The notes under the pieces: model-generated
The model's input: the letters and a program-made list of their open reading frames with translations, nothing else
Databases searched by the model: none
What the model was told of the DNA's origin: nothing
Translations under genes and position numbers: made by a program
Shown here: positions 9,286-17,234 of the stretch, in pieces
How the letters are laid out: each line of letters begins with the position of its first letter
How positions within the stretch are numbered: the first letter of the stretch is position 1
NCBI RefSeq assembly: GCF_030812995.1
Contig: NZ_JAUSTT010000014.1
Span: 1 to 64,000, forward strand
Length of the DNA: 64,000 bases
Direction: 5' to 3'
DNA from: Bacillus chungangensis
Lineage (GTDB): Bacteria; Bacillota; Bacilli; Bacillales; Bacillaceae_C

Positions 9286-9534
9286 TATCCCGCATCTAAC
9301 TGGCGAGTCAAGACCCCCACCTCGGGGAGTAAGAGAGGAATCAGAAGCGCTAGGTGGGGATAACTGAAGTCAAATATCCGATTGGTTCGGGCCGACAGGA
9401 TAAGGAAAGCTTCTTGAATCAACATCGCACGAAGAAAAAGTGGTTTTATTTTTCGAGGGTGTTGCGGCCTTAGCCTTTGTTCTACTTCCCATGAGTAGAG
9501 GATGAGAGAAAACCCCTACTCATGGAAGTTTCAC
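9286..9534 (+). repeat. Dispersed structured repeat, copy 1 (near full length)
   Basis: The repeat starts TATCCCGCATCTAACTGGC, contains the conserved core CCGATTGGTTCGGGCCGACA and ends ATGGAAGTTTCAC, 2 bases before the stop of the hydrolase gene on the other strand. Stem A is CCCCACCT with AGGTGGGG. Stem C is ATGAGTAG with CTACTCAT, where other copies have GTGG with CCAC, so the pair changed together. It has no coding capacity of its own. Confidence 0.85.
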
Positions 9535-9535
9535 T

Positions 9536-10879
9536 TTATATTTTCTTCGCTGTTTGAATGCCGTTGCCATTATCGATGGATAAATAAATCTCTAATTCTT
9601 TCTCGCTAAAGTGAGCACTTACGGATAACCCTCTTAGGAAAAATTCATTTTTGGATGAAGCATGCATTTCCAGTTTCATTGTGCTAGGCAGCTGCAACAT
9701 TAATCTATCTTCTTCCATCGATACTTCGATTGTTGCATTTGGGTGTTCCATCAACTCATACATGCCTACATATTTTTTCAAATCATCAATTGGTAATTTA
9801 ATGGCTTTATTGAATGTTGGCTTTTTTGGAATTTCGTAAGGAGCATCGAAAATAATATTCTCTACAGCTTTTATAATCAATTGTTCAAATTCAAAATCTT
9901 GCTCTTTATTTCTTAAGAAAATCATCACAATGTCTTGATCAAGATACCTTCTATAATGTGTTGCATATCCTGGCCAGCCGCCGCTATGCAATACACACCT
10001 TCCTTTATCAGCATCCTCTTCTAATATCCATCCGAACCCATAAGTAAAAGGCCCTCCATTTTTTGGCTTGGCTGGTGTATAAGCCTCCTTCAATAAATCA
10101 TCGTGAATCCATTCGCCATTTCTTAACACCCTATCTAATAAGTACAAATCATTAATTGTAGAATGAATTGCTCCATCTCCGACAATTCCGTCCAGATAAG
10201 TCACAAATGTTGTTTCAGGAAAATGATCTGGCAGTACATACTTATATTGATAAACATCAAATATATATCCATATGCATAATTTTCTAGTTGTTCTTCAGT
10301 CAATCGTTGTGTATATACTTCTGTATGATGCATATTCAGCGGCTGAAAAATTTCTTTTTTCATATACTCGCTAAAGGATAATCCCGTCACTTTTTCAATA
10401 ATGAGTGCTAACATCACATATCCTGTGTTGCTATATTCCATACGTTCATTAGACTCAAATAATCTTTCTGGCTGATATTGAATCAATAGGTCTAATACGT
10501 CTTGATTAACAGCAATTTTACGCTTATCCCAATGATTTTTAAACAAATCCAAGAAGTCAGGCAGACCTGATGTATGATGCAGCAAATGTCTAATAGTAAT
10601 ATTTTTATAAGGGAGTTGTGGGAACCAATGCCCAATATCATCATCAAATGATATTTGTTTAGACTGTACTAACAAAATAATTCCGATTGCAGTAATTGGC
10701 TTGGAAACGGACGCGAGATTAAAGATAGAAGTCTCATTTAGTAATCTTTTTGGCTGAATTTCTGCCTCGCCAAAGGCTCCTTTAAATAATATCGTATTAT
10801 CTTTAGCAATCAATACGGTTCCGTTCATTAATTGATTTTCTTCCACTTCTTTAAAAAAGCTTTTTAATTTTTCTTTCAT
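9536..10879 (-). CDS. Serine hydrolase, class C beta-lactamase/PBP4*-like
   Basis: A 447-residue member of the beta-lactamase/DD-peptidase (PF00144) family. The catalytic SxxK is Ser57-Val-Ser-Lys60, the second motif is YSN (MEYSNTGYVML, about residue 149), and HSGGWPGY supplies the HxG third motif. A C-terminal beta-rich domain of about 100 residues follows, as in DUF3471-type hydrolases. No signal peptide is seen, so it is probably cytoplasmic or loosely exported, and it may act on peptides or esters rather than beta-lactams. The ATG at 10879 has a nearby GGAG. The gene is flanked on both sides by same-orientation copies of the structured repeat. Confidence 0.88.
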   Translation of the reverse strand: MKEKLKSFFKEVEENQLMNGTVLIAKDNTILFKGAFGEAEIQPKRLLNETSIFNLASVSKPITAIGIILLVQSKQISFDDDIGHWFPQLPYKNITIRHLLHHTSGLPDFLDLFKNHWDKRKIAVNQDVLDLLIQYQPERLFESNERMEYSNTGYVMLALIIEKVTGLSFSEYMKKEIFQPLNMHHTEVYTQRLTEEQLENYAYGYIFDVYQYKYVLPDHFPETTFVTYLDGIVGDGAIHSTINDLYLLDRVLRNGEWIHDDLLKEAYTPAKPKNGGPFTYGFGWILEEDADKGRCVLHSGGWPGYATHYRRYLDQDIVMIFLRNKEQDFEFEQLIIKAVENIIFDAPYEIPKKPTFNKAIKLPIDDLKKYVGMYELMEHPNATIEVSMEEDRLMLQLPSTMKLEMHASSKNEFFLRGLSVSAHFSEKELEIYLSIDNGNGIQTAKKI

Positions 10880-10964
10880 ATTGTTCTACTCCTATTTTTA
10901 TTTAAGATTTTTCTATCTCTTGGTTTCATCATTTTATGATCTCGTTCTAAAAGGGGAAAAAAGT

Positions 10965-11199
10965 TTATCCCACATCTCAATGGCAAGCTTCAAAAAATTA
11001 GGGGATACAGAAGCGCCAGGTGGGAGAAATTGAAAGTCAAAATTCCAATTGGCTCGGGCCGACAGGATAAGGAAAACTATTGAATCATCATTGCATAAAG
11101 AAAAAGCAGTTTCCTTTTTCGAGGACGTTGTGTCCTTCGCTTTTGTTCTATTTTTTATCAGTGGGGGATGAGAAAAACCCTCACTAATGGAAGCTTCAC
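10965..11199 (+). repeat. Dispersed structured repeat, copy 2
   Basis: TTATCCCACATCTCAATGGC opens the copy. The core CCAATTGGCTCGGGCCGACA and the end stem CAGTGGGGG/CCCTCACT followed by GGAAGCTTCAC are all present. The first part of stem A is shortened relative to copy 1. It is in direct orientation with copy 1, with the hydrolase gene between them. Confidence 0.8.
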
Positions 11200-11361
11200 T
11201 CGTTGGTTGTTCTACTTAAAGTCTTCCTTTCATTAGTATGATAGAAGAAGCTTAATTTAAAATGAATATAACCTTACATTTTAAGGATTTTAGTGTAAAG
11301 GAGGGATTTCTCATCATTTACAAAAATTAGGATCGAAGAAGTGTTGGAGAGTGTTGAGGAA

Positions 11362-11385
11362 CCCCCTCTGCAAAACAAGAGGGGG
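11362..11385. terminator. GC-rich hairpin 3' of esterase gene
   Basis: CCCCCTCT and AGAGGGGG form a perfect stem 13 bases beyond the esterase stop codon. A U-run is weak on both strands, so termination efficiency is uncertain. Confidence 0.4.
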
Positions 11386-11397
11386 TACCGAACTTTC

Positions 11398-12198
11398 TTA
11401 TGACCATAGGAATCTTGGAATGCGGCTAAGTATAGCTGGAAGAACGCTCACATGGTCTTCGCCAGCGAATTTGACTGATTCTGTTTGTATGCCTTTTTCC
11501 GATAAGGGTTGCATACGTTCAGCCATCTGTTCTACTCCATCTAGCATATCGGGAAGCTCATTAGCACCAATTGTCAGCAGCAAATTTCTCTGATACTCCC
11601 CTTGCCAAGTCTCAGCGAGCCTTTCCTGTTCTTTTAGAACTTCGTTATTTCCCCACCAGATAGAGGGACTTCCCGACACGTAATGGGTGAACAAGTAAGG
11701 TCTTGTAAACAAGGCATGAAGCGTCAGAAGACCTCCCAAAGAATGACCAATAATGGCTTGTCTGTTCTTATTGATTGGAAATTCTTTAGAAATCACAGGC
11801 ATCAGTTCCTGTTCGATAAATTTTAAGAAATCATCCGCTTCGCCACTAGGCGGCCATGGACTCCCATCAGGTCGAGACGGGAGAGTAGATTCATGGATCT
11901 GCATTGTAAAATCACGGCAACGCCGTTCCATATCGAATGGTTCACGTGATGGATAGCCAATGCCAATTACTAAAATGGGATCAAATCCTTTAGGCTTACG
12001 TGTTTGCAGCTTGACTGTTTCTGCAAGTGTTTGGAAAAGCGCATCCCCATCTAATGCATAAATAACAGCATAGCCGTTGGGAGGAGGCTTATCTTTAGGA
12101 GATGCTACCATCATTCGATATTCCAGTTGTCGTTGCGATGTCATTTGGTATTCAAAATATCTTTCTAGCGTATAAGGTACTCTTATCATTCCACTCAT
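11398..12198 (-). CDS. Fes/BesA-type siderophore esterase (alpha/beta hydrolase)
   Basis: A 266-residue cytoplasmic alpha/beta hydrolase of the putative esterase family (PF00756). The nucleophile elbow is GHSLGG (Ser153), YALDGDALF is a typical oxyanion strand, an acidic residue lies near 213-217 and the catalytic His is in GEDHVSV near the C-terminus. Family members such as BesA, IroE and Fes hydrolyse trilactone siderophores after import. The start overlaps the stop of the upstream binding-protein gene by 4 bases, implying translational coupling, and the operon has a Fur box. That context makes iron release from an imported catecholate the best guess; the exact siderophore is not shown. Confidence 0.82.
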   Translation of the reverse strand: MSGMIRVPYTLERYFEYQMTSQRQLEYRMMVASPKDKPPPNGYAVIYALDGDALFQTLAETVKLQTRKPKGFDPILVIGIGYPSREPFDMERRCRDFTMQIHESTLPSRPDGSPWPPSGEADDFLKFIEQELMPVISKEFPINKNRQAIIGHSLGGLLTLHALFTRPYLFTHYVSGSPSIWWGNNEVLKEQERLAETWQGEYQRNLLLTIGANELPDMLDGVEQMAERMQPLSEKGIQTESVKFAGEDHVSVLPAILSRIPRFLWS

Positions 12199-13211
12199 GG
12201 TAAAAGGAACCCCATTGCTTCCTCAATCACTTTCTCGTGAGCGATAACGCCGCCGTAGCCCCAATAATCACCTGAAACCTCGTAAGCTTGACCATTTTTG
12301 ACTGCAGGCATGCTCTGCCATATTTTACTTTCCTTCAGTTCCTTTAAATAATCTTCTGCCATATTGCCATTTACGAGGAAAATATAATCGGCATCTAATT
12401 CGGGCAATATTTCAAAGGACACTTCCAAGGCACCGTCCTTTACCATATCACTTTGTTCAAAACCAAGCTCATGAGTTAACACATAACCTCCAAAGGAATC
12501 GTAGCCCATAAAGAACGTGCCTTTCTGATTAAAGCGAATCAGCACCACCTTTTTCCCTTTCGTAATAGACGCCAGCTTAGACCTTGCCTCTTTCATCTTT
12601 TTGTTGTAGTTTTGTAAGGCTTGTTCTGCCTTATCTTGCTCATCCAGCAGTTGACCTAAAACTTGAATAGAACTGTTCAGATCGCCAGAAGCGTTCTTGA
12701 ACACATAGGTTGGGGCAATCTTTGAATATTGTTCATACACGTCATTCTTGGCATAATTGGCATGGTGCAAAACAATCAGATCTGGTTCATACGCCATAAT
12801 TGCTTCTCCTGCCGGAGGATGGCCGCTAGTAAAGTTAATCTCTGGTATATCGCTTAACTGATCTTGTAAATATAGCTGTGGTTGAACACTGTTCGCCCAT
12901 TGGAGAACCGGTTTAATGCCTAGCGCGACTAAGGAATCCTCCATTACCGGGGCAAATATGCGGGTCGGCTTAGTTGGTATCGTCACCTTATTTCCGAGCT
13001 CATCTGTTACAGTCAACGGATAGGCGTTGATTTTCTCTTTGCTGCTATCAGCAGCCGTTTTCGATGAACTGGCTGAATCTGTTGTTTTCTGTTTTGCCTG
13101 TTCTGTACCTTCCGATTTTGAGCTGCAGGCAGCAAGGAAACTAGTTGCTAGCAACAGGATGGAAAGTATGGAGGCAATTTTTCTGCCATGATTGCTGAAA
13201 ACTTGCTTCAT
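12195..13211 (-). CDS. FeuA-like siderophore-binding lipoprotein
   Basis: A 338-residue FecB-class substrate-binding protein. The signal peptide has a basic start, a hydrophobic core and the lipobox FLAAC with Cys29 lipidated, then a Ser/Thr/Lys linker. The mature domain shows PTRIFAPVMEDSLVALG, YEPDLIVLHHANY and LPELDADYIFLVNG. I place the start at the ATG at 13211, because the longer frame to 13283 overlaps the Fur box and the previous gene. It sits between the Btr-like activator and the esterase, the same theme as btr-feuA in B. subtilis, but feuB/feuC-type permeases and an ATPase are missing here. Expression is probably iron-repressed. Confidence 0.88.
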   Translation of the reverse strand: MKQVFSNHGRKIASILSILLLATSFLAACSSKSEGTEQAKQKTTDSASSSKTAADSSKEKINAYPLTVTDELGNKVTIPTKPTRIFAPVMEDSLVALGIKPVLQWANSVQPQLYLQDQLSDIPEINFTSGHPPAGEAIMAYEPDLIVLHHANYAKNDVYEQYSKIAPTYVFKNASGDLNSSIQVLGQLLDEQDKAEQALQNYNKKMKEARSKLASITKGKKVVLIRFNQKGTFFMGYDSFGGYVLTHELGFEQSDMVKDGALEVSFEILPELDADYIFLVNGNMAEDYLKELKESKIWQSMPAVKNGQAYEVSGDYWGYGGVIAHEKVIEEAMGFLLP

Positions 13212-13230
13212 GATTAAAGTCCCCTTTCGT

Positions 13231-13245
13231 TGATAATGATTCTCA
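13231..13245 (-). promoter_or_regulatory. Fur box before feuA-like gene
   Basis: TGATAATGATTCTCA fits the 7-1-7 Fur motif with one mismatch. It lies 20-34 bases upstream of the binding-protein start, in the short gap after the Btr-like gene. Confidence 0.75.
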
Positions 13246-13254
13246 TGTGTAGCA

Positions 13255-14442
13255 TTATAAATCAATGTCAGGCAGGACTCCATGGACAGGAGCAGGAAAG
13301 GGATTTGGATTTTTCCCAGTTAGCATAAGCAGCATTTCATCCAAAATTCGGTTCATTCCTATGCATGAATAATCGAACCACGGATCAGCTGGTATAAGAT
13401 AAAGATGCTCGTTTTTTACTGCCTTCAGTTTTTTCCACTGTGAGAGATATTGCAGCGAAAGCCAGTAATTTCGCGTCTCTGTATCAGGACAGACAAGTAA
13501 GAGCAGGCGGTCGGGATTCAAATCAGATAGTTGCTCAAACGATATTTGCTCATTGCATGGCACTCTCTCTGGATGAATGAGGTTCAGCTGTAAATCGTTA
13601 TAAATGACATCTCTGATACCTAGATTGCTGTACAAATATATTTTATTTCCAGATAACCTAAGAACTGCAAATACATCATTGCCAACATACTCACGAATGC
13701 TCTCCCTCGCTTGTGCTGCTTTAGTCTCATAAGTGTGAATCCAGTTTTCGCAGCGCGTCTGCTTCTCCAATGCGCTTGCTAATTCTCTAAGTTGTGCTTT
13801 CCAGTCTTTAGCTTCAATGGGGATTATATCGATTCCACTCATTTTCAAACGCTTTATTATATTGACCGAGGGTATGTCCTGTACAAATAATACATCCGGT
13901 TTAGCTGACAACAGCTTCTTGAAGTTTTCCTCCGTTTCGCTATTGCTAATATCTAAATGTACTTTGATCCTATAATGATAATAGTAGTAATAATATGGAC
14001 TCCATTTTGGATTCAGCGGGGCGGCAACTGGAACAATACCAAGTGCCAGCAAATGCCCGATTGCTGAGACTGAAAAGACAGAAATTCGTTTTCGAGAATT
14101 TTTGCTATAAGCAGAAGGTGAGACACCTACCTCTTTCTTAAATTTCCGGCTGAAATAAAACTCATCGTTGTAGCCGACTTTTCGCGCGATATCGCGTAGA
14201 AATAAATCAGAATCTCGAAGCAGCTGTTTAGCGTGGCCGATACGAAGTTCTGTCATGTAATCGGTGGTGCTCTGACCAAATGCTTTCTTGAACGCTTCAC
14301 CAAAATAGTTCGGACTTAGTCCTGCCATACGCGCAAGATAGTCAATAGATAGCTGCTTATCATAATGGATCCCCATATATTTCCGGACATCATCTAGCGA
14401 CATTCTATTATTGCCATCGGTTGCTTTCTCCATATTAAACAT
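13255..14442 (-). CDS. Btr-like regulator: AraC HTH fused to siderophore-binding domain
   Basis: A 395-residue fusion. Residues about 10-115 form an AraC-type double helix-turn-helix (LARMAGLSPNYFGEAFKKAFG and IARKVGYNDEFYFSRKFKK), and residues about 130-385 resemble a FecB-class siderophore-binding protein (IGHLLALGIVPVAAPL, LSAKPDVLFVQD, LSDLNPDRLLLLV). There is no signal peptide, so the binding domain is a cytoplasmic sensor. B. subtilis Btr has this fold plan with its HTH and activates feu genes when loaded with bacillibactin. The ATG has AGGAGGTGG 9 bases upstream. A run of seven consecutive Tyr codons lies near residue 150, an odd feature. It probably activates the downstream binding-protein/esterase operon. 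Confidence 0.88.
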   Translation of the reverse strand: MFNMEKATDGNNRMSLDDVRKYMGIHYDKQLSIDYLARMAGLSPNYFGEAFKKAFGQSTTDYMTELRIGHAKQLLRDSDLFLRDIARKVGYNDEFYFSRKFKKEVGVSPSAYSKNSRKRISVFSVSAIGHLLALGIVPVAAPLNPKWSPYYYYYYHYRIKVHLDISNSETEENFKKLLSAKPDVLFVQDIPSVNIIKRLKMSGIDIIPIEAKDWKAQLRELASALEKQTRCENWIHTYETKAAQARESIREYVGNDVFAVLRLSGNKIYLYSNLGIRDVIYNDLQLNLIHPERVPCNEQISFEQLSDLNPDRLLLLVCPDTETRNYWLSLQYLSQWKKLKAVKNEHLYLIPADPWFDYSCIGMNRILDEMLLMLTGKNPNPFPAPVHGVLPDIDL

Positions 14443-14903
14443 AAGAATCCACCTCCTGCACAGGCAATGACATGAAGAAGCCGTCGTGATTCCTTCTGCC
14501 GTCCATCTTGCCTCTGCATTTACACATACTTTTTAACTTACTCTGACTGATTTTCTTGATTTCCCTAGCTGAGAATAACATAAAGGTCATCCCTCTTCCT
14601 TCATCTTTGGTTGATACATTTGGGACGTGTTATTACCTCTGACATTTACATTCTCTTATAATTAAATAAATATCCACGGATGGCAGAAGAAAGCTTTTGC
14701 CTTGTGCTGCAAATATGGTTTATCATCAATACATATCGTTCCACTGCCTTGGACAAAAATGATTAATGTATGCTGCATGGCTGTTATATATTGAAAGCTC
14801 CATTGTGAAGAGTGAATCAGATATCAATATCGGATAAATAAAAAAGCAATGATGTAGAAGGAATCTGCCTTTTACTCACCTTTTATTCTCTCCTTTACAC
14901 AAG
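14443..14903. other. Intergenic region upstream of btr-like gene
   Basis: About 460 bases with no reading frame that carries a ribosome site. It must hold the promoter of the minus-strand btr-like gene. No repeat copy or strong hairpin is evident. Confidence 0.4.
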
Positions 14904-14918
14904 TGAAAATGATTATCA
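14904..14918 (+). promoter_or_regulatory. Orphan Fur box
   Basis: TGAAAATGATTATCA has one mismatch to the 7-1-7 Fur motif and is the best of the four in this region. A TTGTATAAAAGATGGAGGGGG stretch with a ribosome-site-like run follows, but no gene starts there. The next gene (DUF3024) lies about 190 bases on. Confidence 0.65.
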
Positions 14919-15105
14919 ATTAGTGGTATTGTATAAAAGATGGAGGGGGATTTCAACCAAAGGGATTATTTAAATACAGGATAGTATACAAAGGTTTAGA
15001 TATAAACAGTTTCATGAAATGAACAACGGCTTCGGTTCGTCAATCAAGAAGGCTATTAGAATTTATTATAGAATATGATAATAAAAACCGAATGAGGTGT
15101 GGCTC

Positions 15106-15435
15106 ATGGATGCATTCACTAAACATAGAATTGAAAAAATCATGTCGGATTATATTGAACAGAAAGTGCCCAAAAACATCAGGAACCAAAGAAGACTTAA
15201 CTTTAAGTTTAGAGGCAATAACGTCACGCTTGTAGAAGAAAGGCCTGCTTTTCAGAGTGATAGATGGGTTGAATTACATATTGCCCAATTTCGATTAGAA
15301 CAAAATAAATGGAAAGTTTACTGGAGAGATAGTAAGGAAAAATGGCATTTTGTTGAGGACATCATCCCCGATGAAGATTTTATAAAACAATTAATGATCG
15401 TTGATAAAGATGACAGAGGAATGTTTTGGAGATAA
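15106..15435 (+). CDS. DUF3024 family protein
   Basis: A 109-residue cytoplasmic protein. The core FKFRGNNVTLVEERPAF, an acidic linker and IAQFRLEQNKWKVYWRDS match the DUF3024 pattern known from many Bacillaceae. No catalytic residues are assigned to this family and its function is unknown. The ATG at 15106 has GAGGTG 6 bases upstream; a GTG at 15097 would sit inside that site. It stands alone, with a Fur box well upstream and a hairpin downstream. Confidence 0.75.
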   Translation: MDAFTKHRIEKIMSDYIEQKVPKNIRNQRRLNFKFRGNNVTLVEERPAFQSDRWVELHIAQFRLEQNKWKVYWRDSKEKWHFVEDIIPDEDFIKQLMIVDKDDRGMFWR

Positions 15436-15510
15436 ATAGAAACCAATTGAGAGAACGTTTTTAAACATCATTTTCAACCGTTTTTCAATCATTTACCGAT
15501 GCCAAAAAAC

Positions 15511-15551
15511 TAATACCCGCAAAAAGAAAGCAATTTTCTTTGCGGGTATTA
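15511..15551. terminator. Long hairpin terminator
   Basis: TAATACCCGCA pairs perfectly with TGCGGGTATTA, with further A/T pairing inside. It separates the DUF3024 gene from the YdcF-like gene and could work in either direction. Confidence 0.7.
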
Positions 15552-15625
15552 ATAAATAAGTGATATAAGAGCTATTATGTAAGATGATAAGATAAAAAGC
15601 TGCATAGAAGAAAAAGGTGTAGAGG

Positions 15626-16186
15626 ATGAAAAAATGGTTTTCTATAGTGATCTTTATTTGTTGTTTTTCATTTGTTGTCATCCATCTTTCCATAGTAAAT
15701 GCGGGAAAAAAATCACCAGAGCCTAATGCGGATTATTTGGTGGTGCTAGGGGCGAAATTAGATGGAGAACAGATGTCGCTGTCATTGTTATATCGAATGA
15801 ATGCGGCCTTCACTTATTTAGAAGCGAATCCAAATACGAAGGTGATTGTTTCAGGAGGAAAAGGAGCTGGAGAAATTATCACAGAGGCGGAAGCAATGGC
15901 TAGGTTTCTAGAAGATAATGGCATAGAAAAAAATAGAATCATAAAAGAAGAAAGCTCGACATCGACGTATGAAAATTTGTTGTTTACAAAGCAATTAATT
16001 GGAGGTAAACAAAAAGATATTGTGATTGTAAGCAGTGATTTTCACTTATTTCGAGCTGGAATAATTGCTAAACGCGTAGGATTTGAACCGCAATTTTTAG
16101 CTGCTCCTACACCGGAAATAGTAAAGATAAAGCTATGGCTCCGAGAGTATGCTGTGGTTGTAAAATCATTGCTGTTGGATTGGTAG
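15626..16186 (+). CDS. YdcF/SanA-like DUF218 membrane protein
   Basis: A 186-residue protein with one N-terminal membrane helix (about residues 4-24) and an outside DUF218 domain. The family motifs are visible: ADYLVVLGAKLDGEQMS, then VIVSGGKGAGEIITEAEAMARFL, then EESSTSTYENLLFTKQL and IVSSDFHLFRAGIIAKRVG. Members of this family (ElyC, SanA, YdcF) are linked to envelope precursor metabolism, but the reaction is not established. The ATG at 15626 has AAAGGTG 7 bases upstream. It appears monocistronic. Confidence 0.82.
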   Translation: MKKWFSIVIFICCFSFVVIHLSIVNAGKKSPEPNADYLVVLGAKLDGEQMSLSLLYRMNAAFTYLEANPNTKVIVSGGKGAGEIITEAEAMARFLEDNGIEKNRIIKEESSTSTYENLLFTKQLIGGKQKDIVIVSSDFHLFRAGIIAKRVGFEPQFLAAPTPEIVKIKLWLREYAVVVKSLLLDW

Positions 16187-16434
16187 AGATGTGTCAGTTG
16201 TTAGATATTTGAGCATTATTCAATTTCGCTTGGCTAAAAAAAAGTAGAGTGGATGATAAATCATGTAATTTCGCGAAATGAACAATCATTCCACCAAAAC
16301 TTCTTTATTTGTTTTAACAGCTTCATAATAACCAGTACCTTGCTATAAACAGTAGAATGTGATAAATTGTATGAATATAAGATATTTGGAAGTAATGAAA
16401 TAAAGACTCATGCAAAAACGAGGAGGTGATACAC

Positions 16435-16987
16435 ATGAGTCCGTTAGTGAAAAACTATTTGGAGACATTAGATAGGGGCTTAAAAAAACTCCCCGAGAAA
16501 GACCGGCTTGAAATTGTTCATGAAATCAAAAGTCATATTGCAGAAGGTATACGAAACGGCCAATTGGAACCAGTAATCTTGGGAAAGTTAGGTGATCCAA
16601 GAAAGCTGGCGAAAGCATACCGTAGCGAACATCTCCTACAGCAAAACCCAACCTCTTCCATGAGAAAGATCTTACGTATAATTGGTTTTTATTCCACAAT
16701 TAAGTGTCATTATCGTACCAATATTAGCAACAATCGCATATGGTTTTGGTTTTTGTACTGTTCTTGTTATCCTAGCAGGTATTATTCGTTCTTTCGGGGT
16801 TACATGGATTCAAATGGATATTGGCCCCGGCATTTCTGTTCCGACAGAATGGAGCATGGTCTTCGCACTCGTGGTCGGTGGCATTATCGGTTCTATCGCT
16901 TATTTTAGCTGGAAGTACTTAAAGGTTTATCTAGCCTTTGTTTCAAAACAATACCGCAGTATACTGCCTGTAAACAGATATGAATAA
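16435..16987 (+). pseudogene. HAAS-domain membrane protein, frameshifted
   Basis: The first frame (from the ATG at 16435, AGGAGGTGAT ribosome site) encodes an HAAS-type helical domain: YLETLDRGLKKLPEKDRLEIVHEI followed by LGDPRKLAKAY. Near KILRIIGF (about 16680) the hydrophobic continuation jumps to the +1 frame, which gives two or more membrane helices (IVPILATIAYGFGFCTVLVI and MVFALVVGGIIGSIAYF) and ends at 16987. Joining the two frames makes a normal-sized HAAS membrane protein of about 180 residues. Either the gene is broken or the sequence has an indel error. HAAS proteins usually pair with a PadR regulator, and none is here. Confidence 0.6.
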
Positions 16988-17234
16988 GTTATAGGAGAAC
17001 ACATGGAAAAAACATATCCATTTTTTTAAGAAGGCCTCTTTCTAAAATGTACTCTGCTTCTTATAAGCGCACATTTAAGATAAAGCACTTCTCATTTTAT
17101 TTTTGGGCTATGTGGGGGAATATTTATTTATATAACTAAAAGAGCACTTACTATTGAGTCAATCACCATCTTTCATTAAATAGATGAATAGATTTAGAAT
17201 TTTCATCATCATTTGTGCCTTAGATTTAACTCTT

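Noticed and set aside
9130-9363. Plus-strand 77-codon frame spanning the AraC fragment end and repeat copy 1
   Set aside because: Out of frame with the AraC homology and continues through a terminator into the repeat.
9536-10879. Serine hydrolase considered as a resistance beta-lactamase
   Set aside because: No signal peptide, an extra C-terminal domain and an HxG instead of KTG motif; peptidase or esterase use is more likely.
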